From NCBI RefSeq assembly GCF_038443705.2, contig NZ_CP151767.2, positions 2,232,001 through 2,296,000 on the forward strand: a stretch of 64,000 nt of DNA, given 5' to 3'. Positions within the stretch are counted from its first letter, which is position 1; each line of letters begins with the position of its first letter. Both the position numbers and the translations under genes were made by a program. The notes under the pieces were generated by a model. It worked only from the letters and a program-made list of their open reading frames with translations. It made no database searches and had not been told where the DNA came from. This DNA is from Yoonia sp. SS1-5. Lineage in GTDB: Bacteria; Pseudomonadota; Alphaproteobacteria; Rhodobacterales; Rhodobacteraceae. This document shows, piece after piece, positions 9,102 through 17,555 of the stretch.

Positions 9102-11411
9102 ATGAACAGACTTTCGATTTCGCACCGCATTACGCTTGGCTTTGCATTGCTGACATTGATGGTGCTGATGATGGGTGTCGTCGCCTATTATTCAGTCAAC
9201 GCACTTGGCGGCGGCTATGAAAGATACCGCAACAAGACCGGCCAGATGTCGTTTATTCAAGCACTTGCTGCGGATTTGTCCAAGGCACGGCTGGTCGAAT
9301 CGCAATATCGCGTGTCACCCACAGACGAAAAGGCTGCCATCGTCGCGGATCGCATTGCCACGTTGATCGCGGACATCAATATCGCGCGAGACAACAATGC
9401 AGACGATGCGGCAATTCAGACTTTCCTGACCGATATGACCGCCCTGACCGATAGTTATGCCAGCAGTTTCCAAAACCTGGTCAGTCAGGACAAGGATCTC
9501 AATATCAAGATTGATGCTTTGGAAGCGGCCGTTGCCGAAGCGATGCAAGAACTACGGACGGTGCTCGACGGTACCGCACAAGGTGGCAATACCGAGGTGA
9601 CAAATCTGACGGCCAAGGCGCAGGAGCGTCTGCTTCTGGCCGAGATTTATGCCGAAAAGCTGACTTTTACCGACAATCCCGAATATGCCGCGTTGATGAA
9701 AGAGAATATCCAACAATCCGTAGCCCACCTTGCCGATGTGAAAGCCCGCCTTGCCGATGGAAATGCGGCAAGCCGGCCAACCGCGATCGAGGGCGTGGTT
9801 GAGACGGCTATCGGAATGGTCGCTGCAATCGAAGACCGGTTGGACGCAATCAGCAGCAGCGTCGCCGAACGGGTCGCGTTGAAGGATGGCATCTTGCGCA
9901 CCATCGGTCCGGACATCCAGTCGCGGTTGGATGATTGGGCGCAAAACGTGGTCAACCGCCAGGGTGTGCTTGGCGCGCAAGGTCAGCAACTTGTCGACCG
10001 GGCATCAATCATGACGCCGGTCCTCAGCGGCGTGATTCTGTTGGTTTCGTTGCTGACAGCGCTGTTTATCACGCGATGGGTCACGTCCCCCTTGCGCCGT
10101 TTGACCCAGACGACCGGCGAACTGGCAAACGGGAACACAGATGTTCAAATTGATGGAACGTCGGAAAATCACGAAATCGGCAAGATGGCGCAGGCATTGG
10201 AGGTGTTCCGCGTTGCACAAATCGAGCGCGACAAGGGCGTGGCCGAACGCGAGAAACATCGTGATGAGCAGGCAAAGGTCTTTGCCGCAATCTCGCAAGG
10301 GTTGAAGGCATTGGCAGCCGGCCAGCTGGACGCCCGGATCAATGAAAATGTCAGTGCAGAATATCAGGCCCTATGTGATGATTTCAACAATGCGCTGGCG
10401 CAATTGGAAAGAACCATGGCCGGCGTCATCGAGGCCGCCCTGACAATCGAGGCAAGCGCCAATGGGGTCAGCAATGCCTCGACCGACTTGTCGCGGCGAA
10501 CCGAAAATCAGGCAGCAACGCTTGAGCAGACCGCCGCCGCACTAGACCAGTTGACGGCCAGTGTCAGGTCATCGGCTGATCGCGCAGCAGAGGTCGCATC
10601 AACCGTGGACGCGACCCGAACCGAAGCAAAAGGCAGCGGCGCGGTCGTGGGCGAGGCCGTCAAGGCGATGGGACAGATCGAAGCATCCTCCCAGCAAATC
10701 TCGCAGATCACCGAGGTGATCTCTGACATTTCGTTCCAGACCAATCTGCTGGCATTGAATGCCGGGGTGGAAGCTGCCCGCGCAGGCGATGCCGGTCGGG
10801 GTTTTGCGGTGGTCGCCTCGGAAGTGCGCGCATTGGCGCAACGGTCGTCGCAAGCGGCCAGTGAGGTATCTGACCTGATATCGACCAGTTCGACACATGT
10901 GCGCGAGGGGACCAAACTTGTGAACAGTGCGGGTGAGGCGCTTGTGGCCTTTGTTGATAAGGTTGATCAAATTTCGCAATTTATCAGCGAAATTGCATCG
11001 CACACGGCCGAGCAGGCTTCGGGCATCTCGGAAATCAATGTTGGCGTGAACGAGCTGGACAAGGTGACCCAACAAAATGCCGCTATGGTGGAATCCTCCA
11101 ACCAGCAGGGTCAGGCGCTGGTACATGAAGCCGCGCAGCTGGACAAATTGGTCAAGGCGTTCAAATTGACCGCAGGAATCGTCCAGTCACCGCAAAACGT
11201 AACTATGGCGTCGACGGCGAAACCGTTGGATGCCCGCATGCTCGCTAACGATCTGGCGGAAGATCAGGCCGACGCCCCGGCGACTTTTTCCACAGCGCGC
11301 CGGTCAGGCACAGCACAGGTTGTCGCTTTTGATGATGCAAAGCGGCCCCCAGAAGCACCCGCGCCAAAGGCAAAGGCCGTCGGTGACAGCAATATCTGGG
11401 AGGATTTTTAG
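9102..11411 (+). CDS. Methyl-accepting chemotaxis protein with CheR-docking tail
   Basis: A 769-residue transmembrane chemoreceptor. The first membrane helix lies at about residues 10-33, a helical periplasmic sensor domain runs to about residue 305, and the second membrane helix follows (PVLSGVILLVSLLTALFI). A HAMP domain and the long signalling coiled coil come next, with the conserved tip around FQTNLLALNAGVEAARAG. The C-terminus ends in IWEDF, fitting the xWxxF pentapeptide that tethers CheR/CheB. I chose ATG 9102 because AGGATCC lies just upstream and the membrane helix then falls at the N-terminus; a longer frame from 8889 is a read-through into the neighbouring promoter. The ligand is unknown. 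Confidence 0.9.
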   Translation: MNRLSISHRITLGFALLTLMVLMMGVVAYYSVNALGGGYERYRNKTGQMSFIQALAADLSKARLVESQYRVSPTDEKAAIVADRIATLIADINIARDNNADDAAIQTFLTDMTALTDSYASSFQNLVSQDKDLNIKIDALEAAVAEAMQELRTVLDGTAQGGNTEVTNLTAKAQERLLLAEIYAEKLTFTDNPEYAALMKENIQQSVAHLADVKARLADGNAASRPTAIEGVVETAIGMVAAIEDRLDAISSSVAERVALKDGILRTIGPDIQSRLDDWAQNVVNRQGVLGAQGQQLVDRASIMTPVLSGVILLVSLLTALFITRWVTSPLRRLTQTTGELANGNTDVQIDGTSENHEIGKMAQALEVFRVAQIERDKGVAEREKHRDEQAKVFAAISQGLKALAAGQLDARINENVSAEYQALCDDFNNALAQLERTMAGVIEAALTIEASANGVSNASTDLSRRTENQAATLEQTAAALDQLTASVRSSADRAAEVASTVDATRTEAKGSGAVVGEAVKAMGQIEASSQQISQITEVISDISFQTNLLALNAGVEAARAGDAGRGFAVVASEVRALAQRSSQAASEVSDLISTSSTHVREGTKLVNSAGEALVAFVDKVDQISQFISEIASHTAEQASGISEINVGVNELDKVTQQNAAMVESSNQQGQALVHEAAQLDKLVKAFKLTAGIVQSPQNVTMASTAKPLDARMLANDLAEDQADAPATFSTARRSGTAQVVAFDDAKRPPEAPAPKAKAVGDSNIWEDF

Positions 11412-11728
11412 CGGCGGGTGCTGCGTCGCCATAACCGGACGTTTGCGTGTCCGATGTTCCAATTGATCCCCGGCTGATCCTCGCACCCCGAATTACCGTC
11501 TGAGCAAAACGAGCTTCTGGAAAATAACGGCAAAGCCTCTCAGGCCAGGTATTGTTGAGATGATCGCCATACCAACAGCTGCGCATTCAGGTTGCAGCGA
11601 AGACAATCTATGGCGAAGTCCCCGCTGCAGCAATTACTGACGGCAGCTTTACGCAGGGTCCCGGGCCTATGAAAGCCTATTTGCGACGACCAGCGCAATC
11701 AGCACCGGTCGTCTCGATGATTTGCAGA
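11412..11728. other. Intergenic stretch between convergent chemoreceptor and sugar-binding protein genes
   Basis: About 317 bases without a credible gene on either strand. A weak hairpin (CGGAC...GTCCG around 11435-11455) follows the chemoreceptor gene but lacks a T tract. The permease genes that normally follow a family-1 solute-binding protein are not here, and no permease-like remnant could be recognised. Confidence 0.4.
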
Positions 11729-12961
11729 TCAGAGGCTGTCCTCGACCGTCTCATCCCAGCGCACCAGAATATCAGCGTTGTCCTGATCCATATCGAGCAG
11801 GAAGCCCGTCAGGCTGTCCCAAAACTCTGGATCGAGGGATGCAGGCCACTGCAGGACGGCAAAGGGATAGTTCACGATCCCGCCCGCTGCGCGGGCTTCG
11901 TCATAGGCTGCGGCCAAGTCCGGAGTACCACTGGCACCGTCGTCAAACGGTGAATAGGCCGATTCCGCGTCTAGCAGGACTTGCAGATTTTCAGGTTGGG
12001 TGAAAAAGGTCACAAACGCATTTGCAGCCTCGGCATTTTCAGTCGCCGCACTGACGGCCCAGGCAATCCCGAACAGATCTGCCGCCACGCCGGAACCTGA
12101 TCGCGACGGGATTGGCCCAAAGACAAAATCCAGATCCTCACTTTCGCTGAAGTTCCCGATATTCCAAGCCCCTTGCGGTAACATGGCAAAGTTGCCAGCC
12201 TTGAATTCGGCCAATGCGGTACTCCACGGGTCAACACCGGCCATGACCTTGGGATCAAAACAATTTGCGGCAGCCAATTCGCGGATGGTGTCCAGCGTCG
12301 CGCTGAAACCTGCGTCATCAACAAATTTCGCCGTCCCATCCCCCAAATCGCCGACGGGGGTGGTTGCAGCCTCAAGCCCATTTGCAATGGTGAACAACGT
12401 GATCGGATAGCCACCTGCCATCAACATGGGGTTGATGCCGGCATCACTTAGCGCGGTGCAGGTTGCCTTGAGGTCGTCGATTGTCAGCGGGGGGCTTTCG
12501 ATTCCTACCTGCCGCAACAGGCCCATATTGGTGTAAAGCCCCATGCCGATCACTTCCAATGGAATTGCAAACACCTTGCCATCCAAGGTAACCGCGTCCC
12601 GCAGGGCGGGCGTCAGCCGCCCATACCATTCAGGGTCAGTGCCAAAATCGGTCAGCAGGCCCGCGTCACCCCATGCACGGCTGAGTGGCATATCAACCAT
12701 CAACACATCGGGTGCATTGCCCCCTTGCAAACGTGGCGGGATAACAATGTCGGTGTCTGATCGGCTGATATAAGACAATTCAACGTCGATACCGGGATTT
12801 TCAGCCTCAAACTTTTCGATCAACTCGGGCAATCCTGCAGGCTCGGCCTCGTTGCCTTTCCAGGCGGACACGTCGAGGACGACATCCTGCGCCGCAGCCC
12901 CTTGTGCAATCGACGCCACAAAAGCCGCCGTGGTCATAAATGTTGTCAGTTTGTTGGTCAT
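11729..12961 (-). CDS. Family-1 extracellular sugar-binding protein of an ABC transporter
   Basis: A 410-residue periplasmic binding protein with a Sec signal (hydrophobic core ending AAAQ at about residue 25) and a maltose-binding-protein-like layout: EKFEAENPGIDVEL, NAPDVLMVDMP, FAIPLEVIGMGLYTNMGLL and MLPQGAWNIG. Such proteins capture mono- or oligosaccharides or sugar alcohols for import. No permease or ATPase gene accompanies it, so either it uses components encoded elsewhere or the rest of its operon has been lost. Its closeness to the glucosylglycerate genes makes a sugar-glycerol or sugar-glycerate ligand possible, but that is only position-based. Confidence 0.83.
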   Translation of the reverse strand: MTNKLTTFMTTAAFVASIAQGAAAQDVVLDVSAWKGNEAEPAGLPELIEKFEAENPGIDVELSYISRSDTDIVIPPRLQGGNAPDVLMVDMPLSRAWGDAGLLTDFGTDPEWYGRLTPALRDAVTLDGKVFAIPLEVIGMGLYTNMGLLRQVGIESPPLTIDDLKATCTALSDAGINPMLMAGGYPITLFTIANGLEAATTPVGDLGDGTAKFVDDAGFSATLDTIRELAAANCFDPKVMAGVDPWSTALAEFKAGNFAMLPQGAWNIGNFSESEDLDFVFGPIPSRSGSGVAADLFGIAWAVSAATENAEAANAFVTFFTQPENLQVLLDAESAYSPFDDGASGTPDLAAAYDEARAAGGIVNYPFAVLQWPASLDPEFWDSLTGFLLDMDQDNADILVRWDETVEDSL

Positions 12962-13474
12962 AGCTTCCTCCGCGCTACTGTTGCTTTCTCAATTTTGGGG
13001 CGCCCAACCGGTGTGATCGCCCCGTTCTCTGATGCTGATGTGAGTTTCAAATACCGGCAGGTCAGTCCCGCCGCCTGCGCGAGCAAGCAGCCCGGCAACA
13101 CCCAATGGTTTTACAGACCGGGTGCCTCTTCGCACGGCTATGCGACCTCTGCGCTGGTCGCCTGCCTCACCCGCAATGGTGAGCAGTCCAAGCGCGCTGA
13201 CGGGTATCATTTCACAGGTCCTCCCAGCGTCTGTGCATCATTGATGCCACGGAGATCGCATTTTAGTCCACTAAAAATGCAAAATCGTACTTTATTTTTG
13301 ATATTGGGTGGATGATGCCCCGCGATTTACCAGCCCACGCAATCCCCGCTTGGGTGAAAAACTGTGCGAATCGGCCGATTTTGCCCCTTTTTTCTGCATC
13401 CCGACGCACCAGCGTCGCAATCGGCACCCGCGCCCCTGTGATTTGCCGTGAAATAGCTCCTAGCCTGAAATCGC
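12962..13474. other. Long intergenic region between the sugar-binding protein gene and the guanidine riboswitch
   Basis: About 510 bases with no gene I can support; the short frames here show no family features. It should contain the leftward promoter of the sugar-binding protein gene and the rightward promoter of the riboswitch-controlled operon. The one clear structural element is the inverted repeat at 13258-13280, listed separately. Confidence 0.4.
13258..13280. promoter_or_regulatory. Inverted repeat, candidate operator
   Basis: The arms TTTTAGT (13261-13267) and ACTAAAA (13270-13276) are perfectly complementary around a CC centre. The symmetry extends outward to GCA and TGC with a one-base offset. 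It lies about 300 bases upstream of the sugar-binding protein gene in the divergent intergenic region. The size and symmetry suit a dimeric repressor, but the regulator is not identified. Confidence 0.45.
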
Positions 13475-13585
13475 AGGGCATTTAGGGTTCCGCCTCACAC
13501 GTTTGAGGGTCTGGTCCGAGAAGTGCCGCCGGCTCGGCAAAATCCGGTCTGGTACACGGCGGGGCAAAATCCCGGGAGAACTCCT
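13475..13585 (+). ncRNA. Guanidine-I (ykkC class) riboswitch
   Basis: The conserved core of the ykkC/guanidine-I aptamer is directly visible and in the right order: AGGGTTCCG at 13484-13492, CTGGTCCGAGA at 13511-13521, a variable GC-rich hairpin (GCCGCCGGCTCGGC), then ACACGGCGGGGCAAAA and TCCCGGGAGA at 13554-13579. This class binds guanidinium and usually switches genes on. It lies about 95 bases ahead of an ABC importer and ureohydrolase operon, exactly the context expected for guanidine uptake and degradation. Confidence 0.95.
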
Positions 13586-13595
13586 GCGCAGGTTT

Positions 13596-13647
13596 CAACC
13601 GCGCCATTCTCTTTTATCCGCCTGCGGTTGGTCTGTTTATTTTCTTG
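13596..13647 (+). terminator. Possible riboswitch expression platform (intrinsic terminator)
   Basis: Just 3' of the guanidine aptamer, CAACCGC (13596-13602) pairs with GCGGTTG (13624-13630), followed by a T-rich run (GTCTGTTTATTTTCTTG). This could be the terminator that the ligand-bound aptamer prevents from acting. The loop is about 21 bases and the T tract is interrupted, so it is a moderate candidate; control at the ribosome binding site (AGGGGGTCCCCC ahead of ATG 13678) is the alternative. Confidence 0.45.
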
Positions 13648-13677
13648 GGCGGAACCGATCAGCACAGGGGGTCCCCC

Positions 13678-14742
13678 ATGAAGAAACGTCACTTTTTGAA
13701 AACTGCCATACTCGCCAGCACCATTCTGGCCAGTACTGCTGCACCCGTCATAGCGCAGGAAAAAACCGAATTCCGCGTGGCCTGGTCGATCTATGTTGGC
13801 TGGATGCCCTGGGGGTATCTCGAAGACAGCGGCATCATGGACAAATGGGCGGACAAATATGGCATTGATGTCGAGATCGTGCAGATCAACGACTATGTGG
13901 AATCCATCAACCAGTACACGGCCGGTGCCTTTGACGGTGTGTCAGCCACCAACATGGATACGTTGTCTATCCCATCGGGCGGCGGCGTTGACACCACAGC
14001 CCTGATCGTCGGCGATTTCTCTAACGGGAATGATGCGGTCATCCTGAAGGGCGAGGGCGATCTGGCATCCCTTGCCGGTGCGCCCGTCAATCTGGTTGAG
14101 CTGTCCGTATCCCATTACCTGCTGGCCCGCGCACTAGACAGCGCCGGATTAAGCGAAGCTGATCTTGACGGTGTCATCAATACCTCTGACGCAGATATGA
14201 TTGCGGCCTATGCGACGGATGATGTGCAGGCTGTTGTCACCTGGAACCCGCTTGTGTCCGCCATCATGGAAGAACCCGGCGCAAACAAGCTGTTCGACAG
14301 TTCGGACATCCCCGGTGAAATCATCGACCTGATGGTCGTGAATACCGAAACACTTGCTGCCAATCCTGACTTTGGCAAGGCCATGGTTGGGGCGTGGTAC
14401 GAGGTCATGGGCCTGATGGCTGCCGGTGATGAAGAGGTGCTGACAGCCATGGCCGAAGCATCGGGCACTGATCTGGACGGCTACAAGGCGCAGCTAGCAT
14501 CGACGCAGATGTTCTACGACCCCGCAGAGGCTGTCAGCTTTACCCAAGGCGCAGATCTGCCGGAAACCATGACCAACGTGGCCGCATTCCTGTTGGATAA
14601 GGGTATTCTGGGCGAAGGCGCCCCCTCGCCCGATTTCGTGGGGGTGGAATACCCCGATGGATCCGTAACCGGTGATCCCAATAACGTCACCTTCCGTTAC
14701 GACACGACCTATATGCAGATGGCCGCAGACGGCGCGCTGTAA
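13678..14742 (+). CDS. Guanidine-operon ABC transporter, periplasmic substrate-binding protein (TauA/SsuA-like)
   Basis: A 354-residue periplasmic binding protein of the NMT1/TauA type with a Sec signal (hydrophobic stretch ending VIAQ near residue 28). It contains the family-like blocks EFRVAWSIYVGWMPWGY and GAFDGVSATNMD. It is the first gene of the riboswitch-controlled operon and is followed by a matching permease and ATPase, like the Synechocystis guanidine importer that sits beside guanidine hydrolase there. The predicted ligand is therefore guanidinium. The ATG at 13678 is preceded by AGGGGG, and a TTG at 13645 is rejected because it delays the signal peptide. Confidence 0.85.
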   Translation: MKKRHFLKTAILASTILASTAAPVIAQEKTEFRVAWSIYVGWMPWGYLEDSGIMDKWADKYGIDVEIVQINDYVESINQYTAGAFDGVSATNMDTLSIPSGGGVDTTALIVGDFSNGNDAVILKGEGDLASLAGAPVNLVELSVSHYLLARALDSAGLSEADLDGVINTSDADMIAAYATDDVQAVVTWNPLVSAIMEEPGANKLFDSSDIPGEIIDLMVVNTETLAANPDFGKAMVGAWYEVMGLMAAGDEEVLTAMAEASGTDLDGYKAQLASTQMFYDPAEAVSFTQGADLPETMTNVAAFLLDKGILGEGAPSPDFVGVEYPDGSVTGDPNNVTFRYDTTYMQMAADGAL

Positions 14743-14753
14743 GTTCTGTTCCG

Positions 14754-15566
14754 ATGCGGTTGATCAACAAAAAGCCGGGGCCGGCCCTGTCGGTGTTCCT
14801 TGCGGCATTGCCCTTTGTGCTGATGTTCGTGGCTTACGCCGTGGCGTCGTATTATCGGCTGTTGGAAAACCCATCGGACAAACTGCTTCCGGCACCCGCC
14901 ACGGTGCTGGAAACCGCCCAGCGCCTCTTCACCGAAGGTGACAGGCGTTCGGGCCGCATTCTGTTATGGCACGATACCGCATCAAGCCTGCGCCGACTGG
15001 CAATCGGCGTCGGGCTATCCGCATTGTTCGGACTGGTCTTTGGTTTGCTGATCGGGCTGATCCCGCTGGCCCGCAACACATTGGCCGGATTTGTCGCGGT
15101 GATCTCAATGATCCCGCCATTGGCCCTGTTGCCGATCCTATTCATTGTCTTCGGCCTTGGCGAATTGTCAAAGGTTGTCCTGATTGTCGTTGGCATCCTG
15201 CCATTTCTGATCCGTGATCTAAGCGGTCGCACCCTCGAGATTCCGCGCGAGCAGATCGTCAAGGCCGAGACTTTGGGCGCGTCAACCTGGGTCATCGTTC
15301 TGCGCGTTGGGCTGCCACAGCTATTGCCCCGCCTGATCCAGGCCATCCGCCTGTCGCTCGGGCCTGCCTGGCTGTTCCTGATCGCGGCAGAGGCGATCGC
15401 CAGCGATCAGGGTCTTGGCTATCGCATCTTTCTGGTGCGCCGCTATTTGGCCATGGATGTCATCCTGACCTATGTGATCTGGATCACCTTCCTTGCATTC
15501 GTCATCGACTGGATGCTGAAAACGCTGTCTCGCAAGGCCTTTCCATGGGCGGAGGCCGGGTTGTGA
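14754..15566 (+). CDS. Guanidine-operon ABC transporter, permease
   Basis: A 270-residue inner-membrane permease of the TauC/SsuC (binding-protein-dependent) family with about six hydrophobic segments. The cytoplasmic coupling loop reads EIPREQIVKAETLGAS, the EAA-type motif that docks on the ATPase. It begins 11 bases after the binding-protein gene and its TGA overlaps the GTG start of the ATPase gene, so the three are co-expressed. The role is import of the ligand of the upstream binding protein, inferred to be guanidine from the riboswitch. Confidence 0.86.
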   Translation: MRLINKKPGPALSVFLAALPFVLMFVAYAVASYYRLLENPSDKLLPAPATVLETAQRLFTEGDRRSGRILLWHDTASSLRRLAIGVGLSALFGLVFGLLIGLIPLARNTLAGFVAVISMIPPLALLPILFIVFGLGELSKVVLIVVGILPFLIRDLSGRTLEIPREQIVKAETLGASTWVIVLRVGLPQLLPRLIQAIRLSLGPAWLFLIAAEAIASDQGLGYRIFLVRRYLAMDVILTYVIWITFLAFVIDWMLKTLSRKAFPWAEAGL

Positions 15567-16330
15567 GCTTTGTCGTCGTCGAGAATATTTTCCAAACCTA
15601 TGGAAAGCGCCCGATCATAGAACGGGTGAACCTTACGGTGGCCGAAGGGGAATTCATCTCAATCGTTGGGGCGTCGGGTTGTGGAAAATCCACATTCCTG
15701 CGCCTGCTTCTGGCGCAGGAAAAGCCCACAAGGGGCAGTATCCGCATCGACGGGAACCCACCAGCAACCGAACCCGGACTGGAACGCGGTGTGGTGTTTC
15801 AGAAGTATTCGGTCTTTCCGCATTTGACAGTGCGGGACAATATTGTTGCCGGCGAGGCCTTTCAACGCCCGTGGGGGCGCTTTTTCGGGGCCCCGGCGAA
15901 AGCCGCCCGCGCCCGTGCCGATGAAACGCTTGCCCGATGTGGCTTGGACCATGTGGCAGACCAGTATCCTGCAACCTTGTCGGGCGGTATGCAGCAACGC
16001 CTTGCCATCGGTCAGGCATTGACGGCCAAGCCGCGTGTGCTGTTGCTGGACGAACCCTTTGGCGCGCTTGATCCCGGCACCCGCCTTGCCATGCATGCGT
16101 TCCTGCTGGAATTGCGGGCCGAGACGGGCATGACCGTATTTATGGTCACGCATGACCTGGAAGAAGGGTTCAAGCTGGGCGACCGCGTCCTTGTCTTTGA
16201 CAAGCCGCGCTGGGACCCGACCGACCCAGAGGCTTACGGCGCCACGATTACTTACGACTTTGACGCCCGCGACGGCGGCATCCCTTTCCAGACACTCAAG
16301 GAGGAAACCCATGTTTTTCGGCCCGCCTGA
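15563..16330 (+). CDS. Guanidine-operon ABC transporter, ATP-binding protein
   Basis: A 255-residue ABC ATPase of the TauB/SsuB group. It has Walker A GASGCGKST, signature LSGGMQQR, Walker B VLLLDEPFGALD and the switch His in MVTHD. I chose the GTG at 15563 because it overlaps the permease TGA as GTGA and has GGAGG seven bases upstream; an ATG at 15545 would add six residues. The 3' end overlaps the ureohydrolase gene by 20 bases, and that gene's AAGGAGG site lies inside this frame, so the cluster is tightly coupled. It powers uptake by the preceding two proteins. Confidence 0.87.
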   Translation: MSFVVVENIFQTYGKRPIIERVNLTVAEGEFISIVGASGCGKSTFLRLLLAQEKPTRGSIRIDGNPPATEPGLERGVVFQKYSVFPHLTVRDNIVAGEAFQRPWGRFFGAPAKAARARADETLARCGLDHVADQYPATLSGGMQQRLAIGQALTAKPRVLLLDEPFGALDPGTRLAMHAFLLELRAETGMTVFMVTHDLEEGFKLGDRVLVFDKPRWDPTDPEAYGATITYDFDARDGGIPFQTLKEETHVFRPA

Positions 16331-17555
16331 GCGCACGCGCTCTCACAACCCGCGCGATATGCGCCATGATGCGGCCCGGCCGCACCACCCTGACCTGACC
16401 AAGCTGCGCGGCTGGAAGGCAATGCAGGCCGAGGCGGATATCCCCGAGGGTCGCTGGGATGAAGAACGCCGCTGGGCCCTGCGCATGGGTTTGACCGGCG
16501 CAGACACAATCGAAGACAAGTCTATCCCGACCTTCGCGCGCGGTGAGCTGCCGCATTATGCGGGCATCAACACCTTTCTCAAGGCGCCTTACGCCGAAGA
16601 CGTGACAGAGGTGAAAGACTATGACGCAACCGTCCTTGGCATTCCTTTTGACGGCGGGACAACCTACCGCCCGGGCACCCGCTTTGGCCCGCAGGGGCTG
16701 CGCAAGATCAGCGCGCTTTATACCCCGTATAATTACGAGCTGGGTGTGGATTTGCGCGAGCAGATGACACTCTGCGACGCGGGCGACGTGTTCACCATCC
16801 CGGCCAATATCGAAAAAAGCTTTGATCAGATCAGCCGCGCCGTCAGCCACGTGTTTTCTTCGGGCTCGCTGCCGATCATGATTGGCGGGGATCATTCCAT
16901 CGGGTTCCCCTGCGTGCGCGGCATCGCGGAATGCACATCTAAGAAGATCGGCATCGTCCATTTTGACCGCCATGCCGACATTCAGGAAAAGGATCTTGAT
17001 GAACGGATGCACACAACCCCGTGGTTCCATTCGACCAACCTGCCCAATGTGCCAGCCAAGAACCTTGTGCAGGTCGGCATCGGCGGTTGGCAGGTCCCGC
17101 GCGAGGCGGTGAAAGTCGCCCGCGAGCGTGAAACCAACATCATCACCATGGGCGACATGGAAAAGATGGGGATCGACAAGACCGCTGAAATGGCGCTCGA
17201 AATGGCGTGGGACGGCGTCGACATGGTCTATATGTCCTTCGATATCGACAGCATTGATTGCGGATTTGTCCCCGGGACCGGCTGGCCCGAACCCGGTGGC
17301 TTCCTGCCTCGCGAGGCGCTGGCCCTCGCCTCTAAAGTGGCGGCCGAGGGTATCTGCGGCATGGAACTGGTCGAGGTCTCACCCCCCTATGACACGTCGG
17401 ACATTACCGCATTGATGGGCACCCGGGTCATTGTGGATGTGCTGGGCTCCATGGTGGCTGCGGGCAAGCTGGGCGCGCATAAGAAACATATCGACAAGCC
17501 CGTTTCCATTCCGCACGGCGAATTCGAAGGAAAGAGGTGGTCCAATGCCACATGA
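16311..17555 (+). CDS. gdmH: Ureohydrolase-family enzyme, probable nickel-dependent guanidine hydrolase
   Basis: A 414-residue arginase/agmatinase-fold enzyme with a long N-terminal extension (about 105 residues before the fold begins at YDATVLGIPFDGG). The binuclear metal ligands are present: His 195 (GGDHS), Asp 219, His 221 and Asp 223 (DRHAD), and Asp 311 and Asp 313 (SFDIDSID). Two places differ from common agmatinases: DRHAD where DAHxD is usual, and DCGFVPGTGWPEPGG where DPxxAPGTGTPxxGG is usual. With the guanidine-I riboswitch and dedicated importer upstream, guanidine to urea plus ammonia is the best-supported reaction. The ATG at 16311 has a perfect AAGGAGG; a frame reaching back to 16152 overlaps the ATPase gene and is rejected. 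Confidence 0.85.
   Translation: MFFGPPERTRSHNPRDMRHDAARPHHPDLTKLRGWKAMQAEADIPEGRWDEERRWALRMGLTGADTIEDKSIPTFARGELPHYAGINTFLKAPYAEDVTEVKDYDATVLGIPFDGGTTYRPGTRFGPQGLRKISALYTPYNYELGVDLREQMTLCDAGDVFTIPANIEKSFDQISRAVSHVFSSGSLPIMIGGDHSIGFPCVRGIAECTSKKIGIVHFDRHADIQEKDLDERMHTTPWFHSTNLPNVPAKNLVQVGIGGWQVPREAVKVARERETNIITMGDMEKMGIDKTAEMALEMAWDGVDMVYMSFDIDSIDCGFVPGTGWPEPGGFLPREALALASKVAAEGICGMELVEVSPPYDTSDITALMGTRVIVDVLGSMVAAGKLGAHKKHIDKPVSIPHGEFEGKRWSNAT

Noticed and set aside
12989..13210. A 73-codon leftward frame upstream of the sugar-binding protein gene
   Set aside because: There is no ribosome binding site, no family pattern, and it lies in a region expected to be regulatory.
16311..17555. Ureohydrolase as agmatinase (SpeB)
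   Set aside because: The guanidine-I riboswitch, dedicated importer and altered metal-site loops favour guanidine hydrolase over agmatinase.
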